Counted from the first letter of the stretch, positions 10,564 through 21,208 are shown. The stretch is DNA of 64,000 nucleotides from Takakia lepidozioides (GCA_030704615.1 CM060732.1:16244001-16308000), one strand, 5' to 3'. Notes: generated by a model from the letters alone, not told the origin. Numbers and translations: made by a program.

Positions 10564-13095
10564 TTACTCCAACATAATGCTCAAACTTGGATGGTTCTGA
10601 ATGACGTAGTCGTGGACAAGCTGCAACAATTCGACGGTCAACCTCCGTGGTCGACCAAATCCTTCCAACACCCAGCCGGACACTGATTCCTCCTCTCCTA
10701 CATCCCACACTCTCCGCCTAGTAGCATCAACAGAAGATAAGTACTTTGTACAAAATCCCAGTGCCTCGTCAAACACGTAGCCCTCCGCCATACTGCCCTC
10801 AGGCTTTGCCAGGTTTTGCACATACCCTTTAAAATCCTTCATTGCTCTCTCCACCGGGTACATCCACCGAGAAGCTACAGGTCCACACAAATCCAGCTCA
10901 TACACCAAGTGGACAAGTAAATGTGTCATAACATCAAAAAAGGAGGGTGGAAACTCTTTCTCTAGAAGACAAAGAGTTATTGCCACCTCCTTCTTCAATT
11001 CCTCATGCTCGGTGGGATCAATGAATTTTGCACAAAGCTTGCAAAACACACGAGACACTCTTAGTATGGCATTGCGAACCCCAGGCGCCATTAACCCACG
11101 TAGAGCAAGTGGGAGGATCTGTTGCATGAGCACATGATAATCATGTGATTTCAATTGGCTCAACTTTTGTTTGACCACATGCTTTTTGAAGGCAGTGGCA
11201 TAGCCAGTGGGTACTTTCAGATTGGTGATAATCTCCAGGAAAACCCACTGCTCTGGTTTTGTGAGCACATATGGCGTATCAAGCATTACCAATGTATCCA
11301 CTCTAGTGGGATGACGTCGTAACCACAGTGGCTTTCGAATGCCCTGCAATTCCAGATCATGACAAACTTTCATCGTGTCCTTTTCTCTGAAAATAGTCTT
11401 GATTATGTTCTCCGTCACGTTCTTTTCGCAATGCATGGTGTCAAAAGTGTGGCGGATGAGAAGATGTTGCACCATGTCGTGTTACAAATTAGGTACTTTG
11501 CAGTGCTTTCATGAATTATGCCCACCTTAAGGTTCTGTAAACAAACGATCATGGATAATGAAAACCAATGCACTGCACTCCCCAAAACACAGGTGTGGTA
11601 ATCGCACCTCCCAGTAAGGCAAGTCAAACAGAATGGACAGTCGTTTTACACCATGGAGCTTGGAGGGGTCGTTCTCTGCGCCTGCAGCCCCACCATCATC
11701 GATCCATTGTTTGTAATGTCGTGCACGCTCCTTGATTTCGGTGGCTGTCACTGTATGTGGAGCAGGTCTCATGTCTCGCGCCCCATTAAAAAGTCTGGAT
11801 CTTCTATAGGCATGATTGTGGGGAAGATAGCGTCGATGCCCCTGGAATATCAATTTCTTACAAGCTGGGGAGTATCTGGAATCGACTTGAGGTCCACATG
11901 CTGGACAAGCAATGTACCCTTGGCAAACCTGACCTGATAGCAAGCCATAGGCGGGGAAGTCATGTATGGACCACATGAGGACTGCCCGCTCTCCTTCACT
12001 GGTTGCCACATCCAAGGCTGCAACTCCCACCCACAATGTCGCTAGCTCCTCCACAAGTGGTTGCAGGTAAACATCCACATTTTCACTTGTCATAGATTCC
12101 TTCCCAGGAATCAGGAGTGTTAACATGACAAAAAAATTCTTCGTTACCAACCATGGGGGCAAATTATAATTGAGCACCATGATGGGCCACGTGGACCAAG
12201 AAGCAGATTTTGTGCCATAAGGATTCACCCCATCCAGCGCCAATCTAAGACGCAGATTTCTTGGATCTGATGCAAACTCCGGCCATGTGTTGTCAATATG
12301 GCACCAAGCCTTACTGTCTGTAGCATGTTGGACCATGCCATCTGCACTTCTGTGATTGATGTGCCACTTCATATGCTCTGCAAGCGTCTTAGCTCGGAAC
12401 ATCTGTTTCAATCTTGGTATGAGAGGAAAGTGTCGCAACACCTTCTTGGGCACCTTTCCACGGCTGTCCATGTATCGGGGACTCTGGCACTTGGGGCAAT
12501 TTGATGCCTTTTCGAGGTCTCCACGAAACGATAGACATACACGCTCACAGGCATGGATCTGTTTGTATCCTAGGCCCATCATGCCGATTATATTTTTGGC
12601 CTTGTACGGCGATTTGGGCAAGGTGTTATGTTTGGGCAAAATCTCCAGCCTCAACAATGAAAATAACTCATCCACAAATGCGTTGGTACATTTGTGAGTG
12701 GTGCACAAATTGAGCAACATCAATGTGGCTATCAAACGGCTGTGACCGCTCCCATCGTATAAGGGGATTTGGGACTCTCGCATGAGTGTTTCATGGTGAA
12801 GATCATTTGGCGCGCCCGCTTCCTCTCCGTCGATATTTCTGCCATCAGGGATTTCAAAGGGATTTGCGCCACTCTCAACAGCATCGTCATTGTCCAAGTG
12901 AGGGGCATTTGGGGCAGGTGTGGGATTTTGCCGAAGGGTATCTGCTATTTCAAATGCATCCTGCACAGCACGAGCAATCTGGCCCCGTAGCCCATTTCCA
13001 GCTTCTCCCTGCAAATGGTCGTCATTCGCAACACTCTCTACAGTAGTTTTAGCCTCCACTTCATCATCGGATGTAATGTAGCCCTGCCAACTCAA
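10564..13095 (-). CDS. Plant tnp2-type (CACTA/En-Spm) transposase with DUF4218 region
   Basis: The first 522-codon frame (13095-11527, ATG start) has an acidic N-terminus and then tnp2 hallmarks: CPKCQSPRYM, LRLALDGVNPYG, WPIMVLNYNLPPWL, GYIACPACGPQ and LFDLPYWE. It then meets an intron of about 141 bp (11607-11467) that starts GTGCGA after the PYWE codons. Its acceptor reads GTGCAA instead of an AG. The same frame resumes with HLLIRHTFDTMHCEKNV and runs through a DUF4218-like region (LPLALRGLMAPGVR, WMYPVERAMKDFKGYVQN) to a donor at 10567. The transposase of a class II element cuts and moves DNA in the nucleus. The broken acceptor and the downstream frameshift suggest decay. Confidence 0.85.
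11467..11607 (-). other. Transposase intron with a mutated acceptor
   Basis: The exon ends in GAG followed by GTGCGA. The tnp2 reading resumes at CATCTTCTC, immediately after GTGCAA, where CAG would be expected. Translating through the intron gives stops, so it must be removed for the tnp2 domain to be continuous. A G-to-A change at the last intron base fits inactivation. Confidence 0.55.
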
Positions 13096-13510
13096 ATCAA
13101 ATCACAAATTGCTAGAGTTTGATGAACATGCATCTTTCAGAACTCCTAGACAGCGAAATTTCATTTAAATGATCTACTGTAAGCAATGACTTTGAACAAT
13201 TGCACTAGTTCAGTATAGGTGAATGCAACAAATCTCCCCCACACTTGCAAAACTGGAGATGACAGTGGGAAGCCACAGACTTGATTTCGAAGCAGCTTGT
13301 GGAGCTCAGATACAAAGAAGAATGAGACTACTCATGTATAATACGGCGAGCTAGGAACTCTGTGATAGAGGGAGACATCCCCACACACAGACACACACAT
13401 AGATACACCGACAAAGTGAAAACTCTTATCAAATATGCCCAAGTGGGCAGTGCGTCACATGGCAGCAAACTGCCAAAAGCCCAAAATGCGTGAAGGCTTA
13501 ACACATGCCA

Positions 13511-13752
13511 GTCATCCGCGATCATGTAGTCATGGCCCTGACTACTCCTTAGAGGCACTCCAGACTACATAACTTCATGACTATGACTACATGACTCCAG
13601 CAGAACCAACGGAAGCCACGTAGTTAATATGCCCATCATCCACGGTCAAGAAGTCATGGACATGACTACTTCGACGCACTCCCAACTACATGACTCCAGC
13701 ACTACGATTCCATGACTCCAATACATCCAACGGAAGAATGACACGTAATTCA
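13511..13752. repeat. Tandem ~123-bp duplication rich in ATGACT motifs
   Basis: Block 13511-13627 and block 13635-13752 align along their length. Shared anchors include GTAGTCATGG/GAAGTCATGG, TGACTACT, TACATGACTCCAGCA and CCAACGGAAG. The motif ATGACT with its complement AGTCAT occurs many times. Clustered short motifs in both orientations upstream of a tnp2 gene resemble the subterminal repeats where CACTA transposition proteins bind. That role is inferred. Confidence 0.65.
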
Positions 13753-13849
13753 GACTCCAGTCACTCCCATGACTCGACAAGATTAAAAAAATAGCAAAAA
13801 AAAATGCGGACATGCGCGGGCGTGCTTCGAGCATGTCAGACTGCGTGCA

Positions 13850-14047
13850 CGATGCAAGGTGTACTGGGACTGTACAGTGCCGTAGGTTTGGGTCCCTGCC
13901 ATACTTCGTAAGGTGCTTTTTGGCCATTTGTAGAAACTGCGGGATGCCTCCATGACAGACTCTGCAGTTGCACAATATTTTGCTTTGTCCATGTGCAATG
14001 GCATGCGCCTCCTCTAGTCGCCAAAGTTTCTCATCTTTCCTGCACAC
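13850..14047 (-). CDS. Possible first exon of the CACTA element: Cys-rich DNA-binding-like segment
   Basis: The minus-strand frame from about 14047 reads CRKDEKLWRLEEAHAIAHGQ, then CNCRVCHGGIPQ, then HLTKYGRDPNLR. A Cys/His pattern followed by HxxxYGRDP is reminiscent of N-terminal segments of plant transposon proteins. It lies upstream of, and in the same direction as, the tnp2 gene. The frame then becomes low-quality sequence. Splice sites are not settled, and an independent small gene is possible. Confidence 0.4.
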
Positions 14048-14740
14048 ACGGAGTCATTGAGCTGTTAGCCGAAACCCCGCTCTCGTTCTATACATTATAC
14101 TTATACAGGGGGTGTGCAAGGGTATTTCCAGCTGATGTCAGACTGCCATGGTCAGACCCTCCCCGTGCGGTCCCCTGACTGCGTATGAAAAGCTAAGGGA
14201 GAGCTGCATTGCTTGCAACAAAGAGGTTGAGGCGGAGTTGTTTGGCTCGCACCCACTGTGAGTTCACTGACAGATGGCTCACCCTAGTGTTATGGCCGTT
14301 GTCTCGCAAGAGAGCATTTGTGCTCAACCGGAGTGCTTGACTGACCGGAATACTTTAGTTTACAGTTGTCAGACAAAGCATTGCAGGGCCTTCTCATTAG
14401 GGTTTTTTTAATAAAATCTGAGGGCTACGGTTTCGCCTGCAATTGCTCGCATTAATGTCTTTTGGGTTTTTGGGTTTTCCTAGATTCCCACTGATGGGAT
14501 TGCGTTGCTAAGTGTCCAACTTGTTTGTGAGGGTTCGCCTCTCTCCACACTTTCATGGCGCACCATGAAGAGAGCGGGATTGGTTAACTTCTTGATGGGG
14601 CGGGGCTTGCAGGCTCGTTGCGCCCAAACCAAAGCGTACTCGCCGTCGACCTCCACTACCCAGTGCTCCACCTAGACGCAGCGGAAGGCTAAAAACGATG
14701 GCTGACGAGGCACGGCAGTATGTCGACGAAGAGGACGAGG
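14048..14740. other. Spacer without a supported gene
   Basis: There are T-rich and GC-rich patches and one minus-strand open frame (14671-14480) with no recognisable domain. A CACTA terminus might lie here, since CCCTAGTGTT occurs near 14284. I could not pair it with a matching inverted end. Confidence 0.3.
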
Positions 14741-14945
14741 AGGATTTGTTGTCTAACCCTGCAAGCATTGCATTCCACGACACCACATTTCGTTCAGCCA
14801 TATTGTCGAACACTCCCTTTGCATCCTCGAGATGCTCCCACAGTTGGCATACTTGTCCACTAGGGCAGTGTTCAGGATCACATCTGGTACAATTCCAGCT
14901 CTGACGATGTTGACCCCAACCATACTTATTACACGCGTTCCTATG
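14741..14945 (-). pseudogene. Pentatricopeptide-repeat (PPR) gene fragment
   Basis: Two minus-strand frames together spell a PPR-type stretch: VRAGIVPDVILNTALVDKYA with NCGSI, then DAKGVFDNMAERNVVSWNAM, with one frame shift between them near 14840. The pattern VxxNxLVDMYAKCG...A..VFDxMxERNVVSWNAM is typical of plant PLS-class PPR proteins, which bind organellar RNA. Only about one and a half repeats remain, followed by a low-complexity serine run. This is a truncated, non-functional fragment. Confidence 0.7.
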
Positions 14946-15230
14946 CTGACTTGCGACTGCTTCCAACAAGCATTCACCTTTTTGTCTCCATTGTCCCACC
15001 ACTGACTGGGGTCGGAAAAGTGTTCATTCCAAAGCTTCTCCTCATCGCTATTATCTATTTTGGATACTTTCTTGGTGCCCCATCGGCAGTAACTTGTCAA
15101 AGTCACTCCAAACCACCACAGATCCACCCAACGAGCTAACTTACAGAATTCAGTATGCAAATTCAGGGCCGAGTTTGATGAGAGGGAAAAACAGGCTGAA
15201 ATAGGTCGAAGAAGAAGGTGCCTCACCACA
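14946..15230 (-). pseudogene. OSB-type (organellar ssDNA-binding) motif fragment, copy 1
   Basis: The minus-strand frame contains EEKLWNEHFSDPSQWWDNGD followed by KKVNACW. The W..(F/L)..P.QWWDNR..K signature resembles the plant PDF motif found in organellar single-stranded-DNA-binding proteins. The domain is truncated and its usual Arg after WWDN is Gly. It adjoins the PPR fragment, so the two may derive from one chimeric pseudogene or from separate pieces. Confidence 0.45.
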
Positions 15231-15484
15231 TTGTCCTTGACCTTGTGTCAAGACGAATGGAGAATTTGACTGGCCATGAATACATCCTCACCCTCTTGTG
15301 TGTGCTGCTTGTGGATTGGATTGGGCTGTGAGAACCACCAAGGTGCAGCTGAGCAGGCAGAGATTGAAACACAGCCGCTAAGACCAAGCTGACTCTCCCA
15401 AGAACCTTGTAAACATCGGGAAGAATACCAAATCATGGTACTAACAGGAGCCAAGAGCCTTCATTTGTAGGATGGAACCCCCTC

Positions 15485-15610
15485 CAGAGCTCCTAATCAC
15501 TCCTATACCACCATAGATCCACCAACGAGCTAACTTGCAGAAACTTAGGGCCGACTCTGAAAACAGGGAAAAACAGGCTGAAATGCATTGAAGAAGGTGC
15601 CTTCATTAGT
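15485..15610 (-). repeat. Partial duplicate of the OSB-fragment block
   Basis: About 120 bp here repeat sequence at 15107-15227, sharing CAACGAGCTAACTT, AGGGAAAAACAGGCTGAAAT and GAAGAAGGTGCCT with substitutions. It carries no usable open frame. Confidence 0.6.
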
Positions 15611-15859
15611 AGTGCCTTGTACTATCAAATGTGTTGTTGTCGCTGCTGTTTCCAGTTGACCATCTACCCACGCAGATTTCTTGTAGCTATTGATTTACAG
15701 GGAATCAGAAGTAATCTTGGTGAATCTGGACCTGTACCCTTGGTCCTTCAGCTATCCCTGCCTATGTACAAATCATGAATACATCCGACACAGATAGCGT
15801 GAATAGCAGCCGACACTGACGGCGTGAAGTTCTTCTGGCAAACACCCCAACCCTACTTG

Positions 15860-16084
15860 CTACAGTAGTTCCAATTCTGAATTGCATCTGCTTCTCTCTG
15901 AGTCCAACGGGCATTCACCTTGTGTCTCCATTGTCCCACCATTGACTAGGGTTGGAAAAGTGTTCATTCCAACGCTTCTCCTCATCTCTGTAATCTGTTT
16001 CTGGATACTTTCCTGCTGCCACATCGGCAGAAACCTGTCAAAGTCACCCCAAACCACCACAGATCCACTGTACGGCGAAATCAT
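15860..16084 (-). pseudogene. OSB-type motif fragment, copy 2
   Basis: This block repeats 14960-15125. Shared stretches include GGAAAAGTGTTCATTCCAA, CTTCTCCTCATC and CAAACCACCACAGATCCAC. The QWWDN-like codons survive only in broken frames, with stops where copy 1 is open. It is an older or more decayed duplicate. Confidence 0.5.
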
Positions 16085-16790
16085 GGTTCAATTTATTTTT
16101 GGTTTGAAGCTTGAAATTTTTAAGCTAATTCCCAAAGGTAATTTTTTTGAGGTGAATCACTGTGTGTGTGAATTTCTGCTAAAGCCCAGGGATGAAGTTA
16201 GTGATCCCTCAACGATGAATGGCGGGTACATTCATTGTTGATCCCTATAGTTTCGAGAAGGTGTGCTGCAAGCCGTAGGGTAGCTGATGTAAGCAGTGTT
16301 GTAATGGAGGTGCGGACAAACAACCAACTCGCGACTTGATGCAAACCAATCTGTTCAATGGTTTGGGATTCTCAGTAGATGGGAGGATGGGCGTTTTCGG
16401 CTGGGGTAGTGGGGTGTTTATTGTACGAGCTTTATTTGGAAACAGGAGCTTCAACATGGTGATAAGGATTGTCAGGCGATGCGGCTGGTGGTGGATGGCT
16501 GATGGATATAGGCTAGGCGGGCGAAGCTGGAGTTTTTTTTTTTTTTTTTTTTTTTTTGGTTGTAAAGGTGAGAATGAAGAAGAATGGAAGGGGGTGAGTG
16601 AGGAAGGGTAGAGATGGAACTGATACCAAGGAATGTGGAAGTAGACATGGTGGTGGAACGGTCTAAACGATGATGTTCTCTAGTGATTGTTGGTCTGAAT
16701 AAAATGACGGACAGTGTTTGGGGTATTTTGTAATGCTCAGAGTGGGTTCACGTTCTGCTGCAGAGAAGCAGCTCTTGTAGGGTTTAGGTG
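16085..16790. other. Spacer with a 25-base T tract
   Basis: An uninterrupted T run spans 16533-16557. On the minus strand it would be an A tail placed after the truncated 3' end of gypsy element B, but it may be a simple homopolymer. GATACCAAGG near 16623 resembles a primer-binding site on the minus strand, but no adjoining LTR edge is seen. No gene is supported. Confidence 0.4.
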
Positions 16791-17460
16791 TCCTCCCCCA
16801 AGATCCAAAGTTGATGTCCCCATCAACGCTTCTTCCGCTTTTGAGTTCGCCCTTCGAAAGCTGCAACCGCCTCGGATGCGTTTCCCATTTCTGAGGCACG
16901 CACCCAAGTTGCCTCCACTTGATGATAGCCCTTCCATTTCACGAGATACTCCGTTTCTCGATTCTTGAACCTCCTCGACTTAAGCACTGCCTCCACCTCG
17001 TACTCAGGTTCATTTTCATGATCCAATAGCACAGGTGGCGGACGCAACACTTGATGCCGATTCGCACGCGCTTAATCTTTGAAGTAAGGCTTCAAAAGGG
17101 AAACGTGGAATACCGGATGTACCTTGCTGTTTACCGGTAGCTCCAATTCATACACATCCTCATTCATAATCTTCCGGATGCGAAAGGGCCCCGCATACGG
17201 AGGTACGAACTTCGGACTCACTTCCGGAGGTAATCAAAATTTTGGATGTTCAACCAGAACTCTGTGCTTGCCTCAAACTTAACTTCCCTCCACTTCCGAT
17301 TCGTCTGCCGTTCATACCATTTTTTAGCTTTGGCAATGTTGTACTTTGCGAGCTCCAACAAACGCTCGCGTTCTTCCAGCACCGCTGCTGCTGCCGATTC
17401 CTCATCGTCCTAGGCGGCCCAACTTGTCGGCACCAGAGGTGCTTTTCCATAGACCAATAC
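16791..17460 (-). mobile_element. Ty3/gypsy element B, 3' part: integrase C-terminus and chromodomain
   Basis: On the minus strand the frame begins with the GKAPLVPTSW region of integrase near 17455. It continues through the GPY/F-like segment (VPPYAGPF...YELELP) and a chromodomain (EYEVEAVLKSRRF...EYLVKWKGYHQVEATWV) to a stop at 16823. Several in-frame stops occur, for example near 17072. The segment is the continuation of the integrase at 24474 and beyond. It was separated by insertion of element A, and both junctions show AATAC. Homology to element A's 3' UTR ends at about 16791, so B's 3' LTR is missing here. Confidence 0.85.
17456..17460. repeat. Target-site duplication AATAC, left of element A
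   Basis: AATAC lies directly before the LTR start TGTCGCG at 17461. The matching AATAC directly follows the other LTR at 24474-24478. Five base pairs is the usual duplication size for Ty3/gypsy insertion. Confidence 0.85.
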
Positions 17461-17658
17461 TGTCGCGCACCTCACTTTGGTAAGCTCCCCTTCAAGTCAT
17501 AGTTACTCGCTTTGATGCGCGCCTAACTCCCAACCTGGCCGCCGGGCCAACTCGGAGCTTCGGCTGCTCACCGGGACATAACGGTCCCCCTTTACTCTTC
17601 CAAAAGACCCTCCACTTACTCACTAGTTTTTGGTCACCAACGGGCTTGCACCGTTCTT

Positions 17659-17672
17659 GGGGTTACTACTCC
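17659..17672. promoter_or_regulatory. TATA-like box in the LTR
   Basis: CTCCCTATATATAC occurs in LTR1, and the same TATATATA core recurs in the LTR copies near 18536 and 32521 (24048 has CTATACATAC). The core is palindromic, so it could serve the minus-strand element. Its use as a promoter is inferred. Confidence 0.4.
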
Positions 17673-17975
17673 CTATATATACTTCTGTGACTGTCCGCGG
17701 GGGTTTCACAAACAACCCTGCCATTTTTATGGCGAACTACCACGAAGACCCTCGACTCCCGGTGATGAGTCGCGGTGAGTCTTGGCCCACCCACCACGGC
17801 CCCATTGGACCGTGATGAGTCCCAAGACTCCCCACGACTCCCACCACAAGGTCTCAGCCCCATGGTGAGTCCTATGCCACCCCCACTAAGTCCCACTAAG
17901 CTACCACCACCCCTTGTGGAGTCACCCACACCGCAACCCGGTGTGCGGGGCTCCACCTAGTGAGCGCCTCTGCCT

Positions 17976-18000
17976 CCTTGAGTGCCTTGGGCACTCAAGG
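17976..18000. repeat. LTR hairpin with 11-bp arms
   Basis: CCTTGAGTGCC and GGCACTCAAGG flank a 3-base loop. The same hairpin is present in the 5' LTR of A near 24348-24372 and in the LTR fragment at 31978-32003. In LTR2 (about 18838-18861) the stem is shorter, but a T-to-C and an A-to-G change are paired. Confidence 0.75.
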
Positions 18001-18099
18001 GTGCTTCAAACCCCCGTATCTATTGCTGCCACCGCCCCCACCACAGGGGCAGCCCCTCTGCGTCCCGACCCCCTGCCCTCAAGGCAAAGGGCCGCAACA

Positions 18100-18237
18100 C
18101 ACACCCCTACCAACAGGGAGTTGATGTCCTCATCGACTTGTCCATTTTGTAGAAACGAACATCCAAGTTGTGGCGTCCCACATCAAGGAGTTTGTTTCCG
18201 CACCATGGCGTCCCATGGCAAAGAACCAAACCCCACA
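18100..18237 (-). repeat. Duplicated 3'-UTR segment between two LTRs
   Basis: This 138-bp piece (ACCCCTACCAACAGGGAG ... AAGAACCAAACCCC) is nearly identical to 18961-19100, which follows LTR2. The pair shows that an LTR plus adjacent internal sequence is present twice in tandem. Confidence 0.8.
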
Positions 18238-18960
18238 TGTCGCGCACCTCACTTTAATAAGCTCCCCTTCAAGTCATAGTTACTCGCTTGATGCGCGCGC
18301 CTAACTCCCAAACTGGCCACCGGGCCAACTCGGAGCTTCGGCTGCTCACCGGGGCATAACGGTCCCCCTTTACTCCTCCACTAGACCCTCTCCCAATTTG
18401 GGCCTAGTGGAAATTCCCTTTGGTCGATGGCAGTCCGGAATAGCTCCCCACACCTTGGTCGCTTTCCGGCTCGCTCGCTTACTCACTAGTTTTTGGACAC
18501 CAACGGGCTTGCACCGTTCTCGGGGTTACTGCTCGCTATATATACTTCTGTGACTGTCCGCGGGGGTTTCACAAACAACACCACCATTTTATGGTGAACC
18601 ACCACGAAAACCCTCGATTCCCGGTGATGAGTCGCGGTGAGTCTTGGCCCACCCACCACGGTCCCCTTGGACCGTGATGAGTCCCAAGACTCCCCACGAC
18701 TCCCACCACAAGGTCTCCGCCCCCATGGTGAGTCCTATGCCACCCCCACTAAGTCCCACTAAGCTACCACCACCCCTTGTGGAGCCACCCCCACCGCAAC
18801 CCGGTGTGCGGGGCTCCATCTAGTGAGTGCCTCCGCCTCCTCGAGTGCTTTAGGCTCGAGGTTGCTTCAGCCCCCCGTACCTATTGCTGCCACCGCCCCC
18901 ACCACAGGGGCAGCCCCTCTGCGACCCAACCCCCTGCCCTCAAGGCAAAGGGCCGCGACA
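18238..18960 (-). repeat. Inner LTR copy (LTR2)
   Basis: It runs from TGTCGCGCACC to GGGCCGCGACA, 723 bp. It differs from LTR1 and from the 5' LTR at shared diagnostic sites (CTCCTCCACTAGACC, GCCACCCCCACC, the TCGAG hairpin). It was probably contributed by a different copy of the family through recombination or insertion. Confidence 0.8.
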
Positions 18961-19849
18961 CACACCCCTACCAACAGGGAGTTGATGTCCTCATCGACTT
19001 GTCCATTTTGTAGAAAACGAACATCCAAGTTGTGGCGTCCCACATCAAGGAGTTTGTTTCCGCACCATGGTGTCCCATGGCTAAGAACCAAACCCCCACT
19101 TGACTCTTCTCTCCACTAGCTAGTTCGGCCGACTTCCTCCAAGTCCCGGCCAAGGGTGGAGCCTCTCAAGCTCCTCCCAGTGCACTCTTCTTGACCCACT
19201 TCAGGGCCAAGGATCGAATCGCCTTACTGCGACAACATTTGCTTGCGACCGCTCGTGATGTCGCTTTTGGCATCACCTTGAGCAAGGGTTCGCCTTGAAC
19301 CCTTTTTTACTAGGAAGATAACCTTGAACCAACCGTGTGCCTCAATCACTACAATTGGGTCCGCTTTGGAATGCTGGCCTGAGGTACGAGAACACGCTGA
19401 AGCTGCACTACGACTTCGTCCCGAGGCTACATGATTATAGTACGTGAACGGAAGCACGTAGCTTCCGCATTAGCCCGCACTACAAGGCAACCCCTTCGGT
19501 AGCGCAGTTATAGTACGCGCACGTGCCAGGTGCGCACTAGCACGTGTACTCCCAACGAAGGTGCAAGTTTCCTTGCCCCTTGGGTGGGAGTCACCCGATC
19601 TCGGCACTACACAAACACATGATTAATCCAATTTACCTCTCCCATTTTGTAAGCTTAGCATGCATTCTACACACTAGCCAACCATACCATGCATCACCAT
19701 TCCAAACAAAATAAGACGCACAACATTTGGAAACCATTTCTTTTATAACAAAATTTGTACAATGCAAGTTTTTGCAATTGGAATTTTAAGTTAGCTAAGC
19801 CGGGCTAAGCATGCATTTCCTCCCCCACGCTCTAAGGTTGATGTCCCCA
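18961..19849 (-). other. 3' untranslated region of element A
   Basis: No coding frame lies between the LTR2 edge and the chromodomain stop. The LTR-proximal end on the minus strand is purine-leaning (GGTAGGGGTGTG), a possible polypurine tract. A small hairpin, CGGAAGC/GCTTCCG, lies at 19449-19467. Confidence 0.5.
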
Positions 19850-21208
19850 TCAACGCTTCTTCTGCTTTTGAGGTCGCCCTTCGAAAGCTGCAACCGCCTC
19901 GGATGCGTTTCCCATTTCTGAGGCACGCACCCAAGATGCCTCCACATGATGATAGCCCTTCCATTTCATGAGATACTCCGTTTCTCGATTCATGAACCTC
20001 CTCGACTTAAGCACTGCCTCCACCTCGTACTCAGGTTCATTTTCATGATCCAACAGTACAGGCAGCGGACGCAACACTTGAGGCCGATTCGGACGCGCTT
20101 CATCTTTAAAGTAAGGCTTCAAAAGGGAGATGTGGAATACCGAATGCACCTTGCTGTTTGCCGGCAGCTCCAATTCATACACATCCTCATTCATAACCTT
20201 CCGGATGCAAAAGGGTCCCGCATATGGAGGTACGAACTTCGGACTCACTTCCGGAGATAGTCGAAATTTTTTGATGTTCAACTAGACCTCCGTGCCTGCC
20301 TCAAACTTAACCTCCCTCCGCTTCTGATTCGCCTGCCGTTCATACCGTTTCCTAGCTTTGGCAATGTTGTACTTTGCGAGCTTCAACAAACGCTCACGTT
20401 CTTCCAGCACTACCGCTGCTGCCGGTTCCTCAACGTCTTGGGCGGTCCAACTTGTCGGCACCAGAGGTGCTTTTCCATAGACCAATACGAAAGGGGAAAC
20501 GCCTTTTGCGGAATGTTTTGTGTTATTATAACAGAACTCTGCCGCATCCAAGTGCTTCACCCAGTTCGATTGGTCTGCCGACATGTAATTCCGCAAGATC
20601 TGTTTCACCACGGAATTCACCCTTTCCGTTTGGCCGTCCGTCGTAGGTCGGAAGGCGGTGCTCATTTTGAGCCTCGTCCCTATTTTCTTCCAAAGTACCC
20701 TCCAAAATTTACTAGTAAACTTTGGATCGCGGTCCGAGACAATATCCTTCGGGAGTCCATGATGCTTGAAGACGTGGACAAAGTAAAGTCGCCCCGTCTC
20801 CTGCGCCATTGCCGTCTCCTTGGTGGGGATGAAATGACCCATTTTACTGAACCTATCCACCATCACCATGATTGCGTCGAATCCTCTTGACAGCGGCCTA
20901 GCAGTCATGAAGTCCATCGAGACACTTTCCCAAGGCCCCTCTGGAATCGGCAAGGGTTGTAACAGCCCCGCTTGCTTTTTGTACTCGCTCCGGTTTTGTT
21001 GGCATGTGGTGCATGTCTTGACATACTCCTCGGCCTCCTCCCTCAGTTTGGGCCAGAAATACTCTTTCTTCAGGAGTGCCGCGGTGCGCTTGGCTCCGCC
21101 GTGGCCCGCAAGCGGGCCATCTTGACATTCTCTCAAGAGACTATCTCTGATCCCTCCCATTGGCACATAGAGACGTTTTTGCTTATACTGGAGCAGTCCA
21201 TTTCGCAA
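19850..21208 (-). CDS. Element A pol: integrase and chromodomain
   Basis: One minus-strand frame, broken by a single stop at 20279-20281 (TAG where B has TGG), covers the region. It has the zinc-binding segment (GHGGAKRTAALLKKEYFWPK ... CTTCQQNR). The first expected His is Gln (ECQDG, against ECHDG in B). The DDE core is present: SMDFMTARPLS with VDRFSKMGHF, VSDRDPKF, and PTTDGQTERVN. Then follow the GPY/F-like segment (PPYAGPF) and a chromodomain (EYLMKWKGYHHVEASW) to the stop at 19850. Integrase joins cDNA to the genome, and a chromodomain can steer it to heterochromatin. Confidence 0.9.

Larger units (their letters stand above)
17461..18099 (-). repeat. Outer 3' LTR of element A (LTR1)
   Basis: It starts TGTCGCGCACC on the plus strand and ends GGGCCGCAACA, about 639 bp. 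Compared with the 5' LTR it lacks about 95 bp after AAAGACCCTCCAC. It shares diagnostic bases with the 5' LTR at 23743-24473, such as CTCTTCCAAAAGACC and GTCACCCACACCGC. It is therefore its likely partner, which also fits the duplication flanking it. Confidence 0.85.

Noticed and set aside
7071-14290. CACTA/TAGTG terminal ends for the tnp2 element (e.g. CACTAG at 7071, 7348 and 9154; CTAGTG at 14286)
   Set aside because: No pair shows matching inverted sequence beyond the 5-mer or a shared 3-bp duplication, so the element's limits stay undefined.
16533-16629. PolyA-tailed retrogene or a second LTR element (25-base T tract with a GATACCAAGG primer-site-like word)
   Set aside because: No coding sequence ends at the tract, and no LTR edge adjoins the primer-like word.
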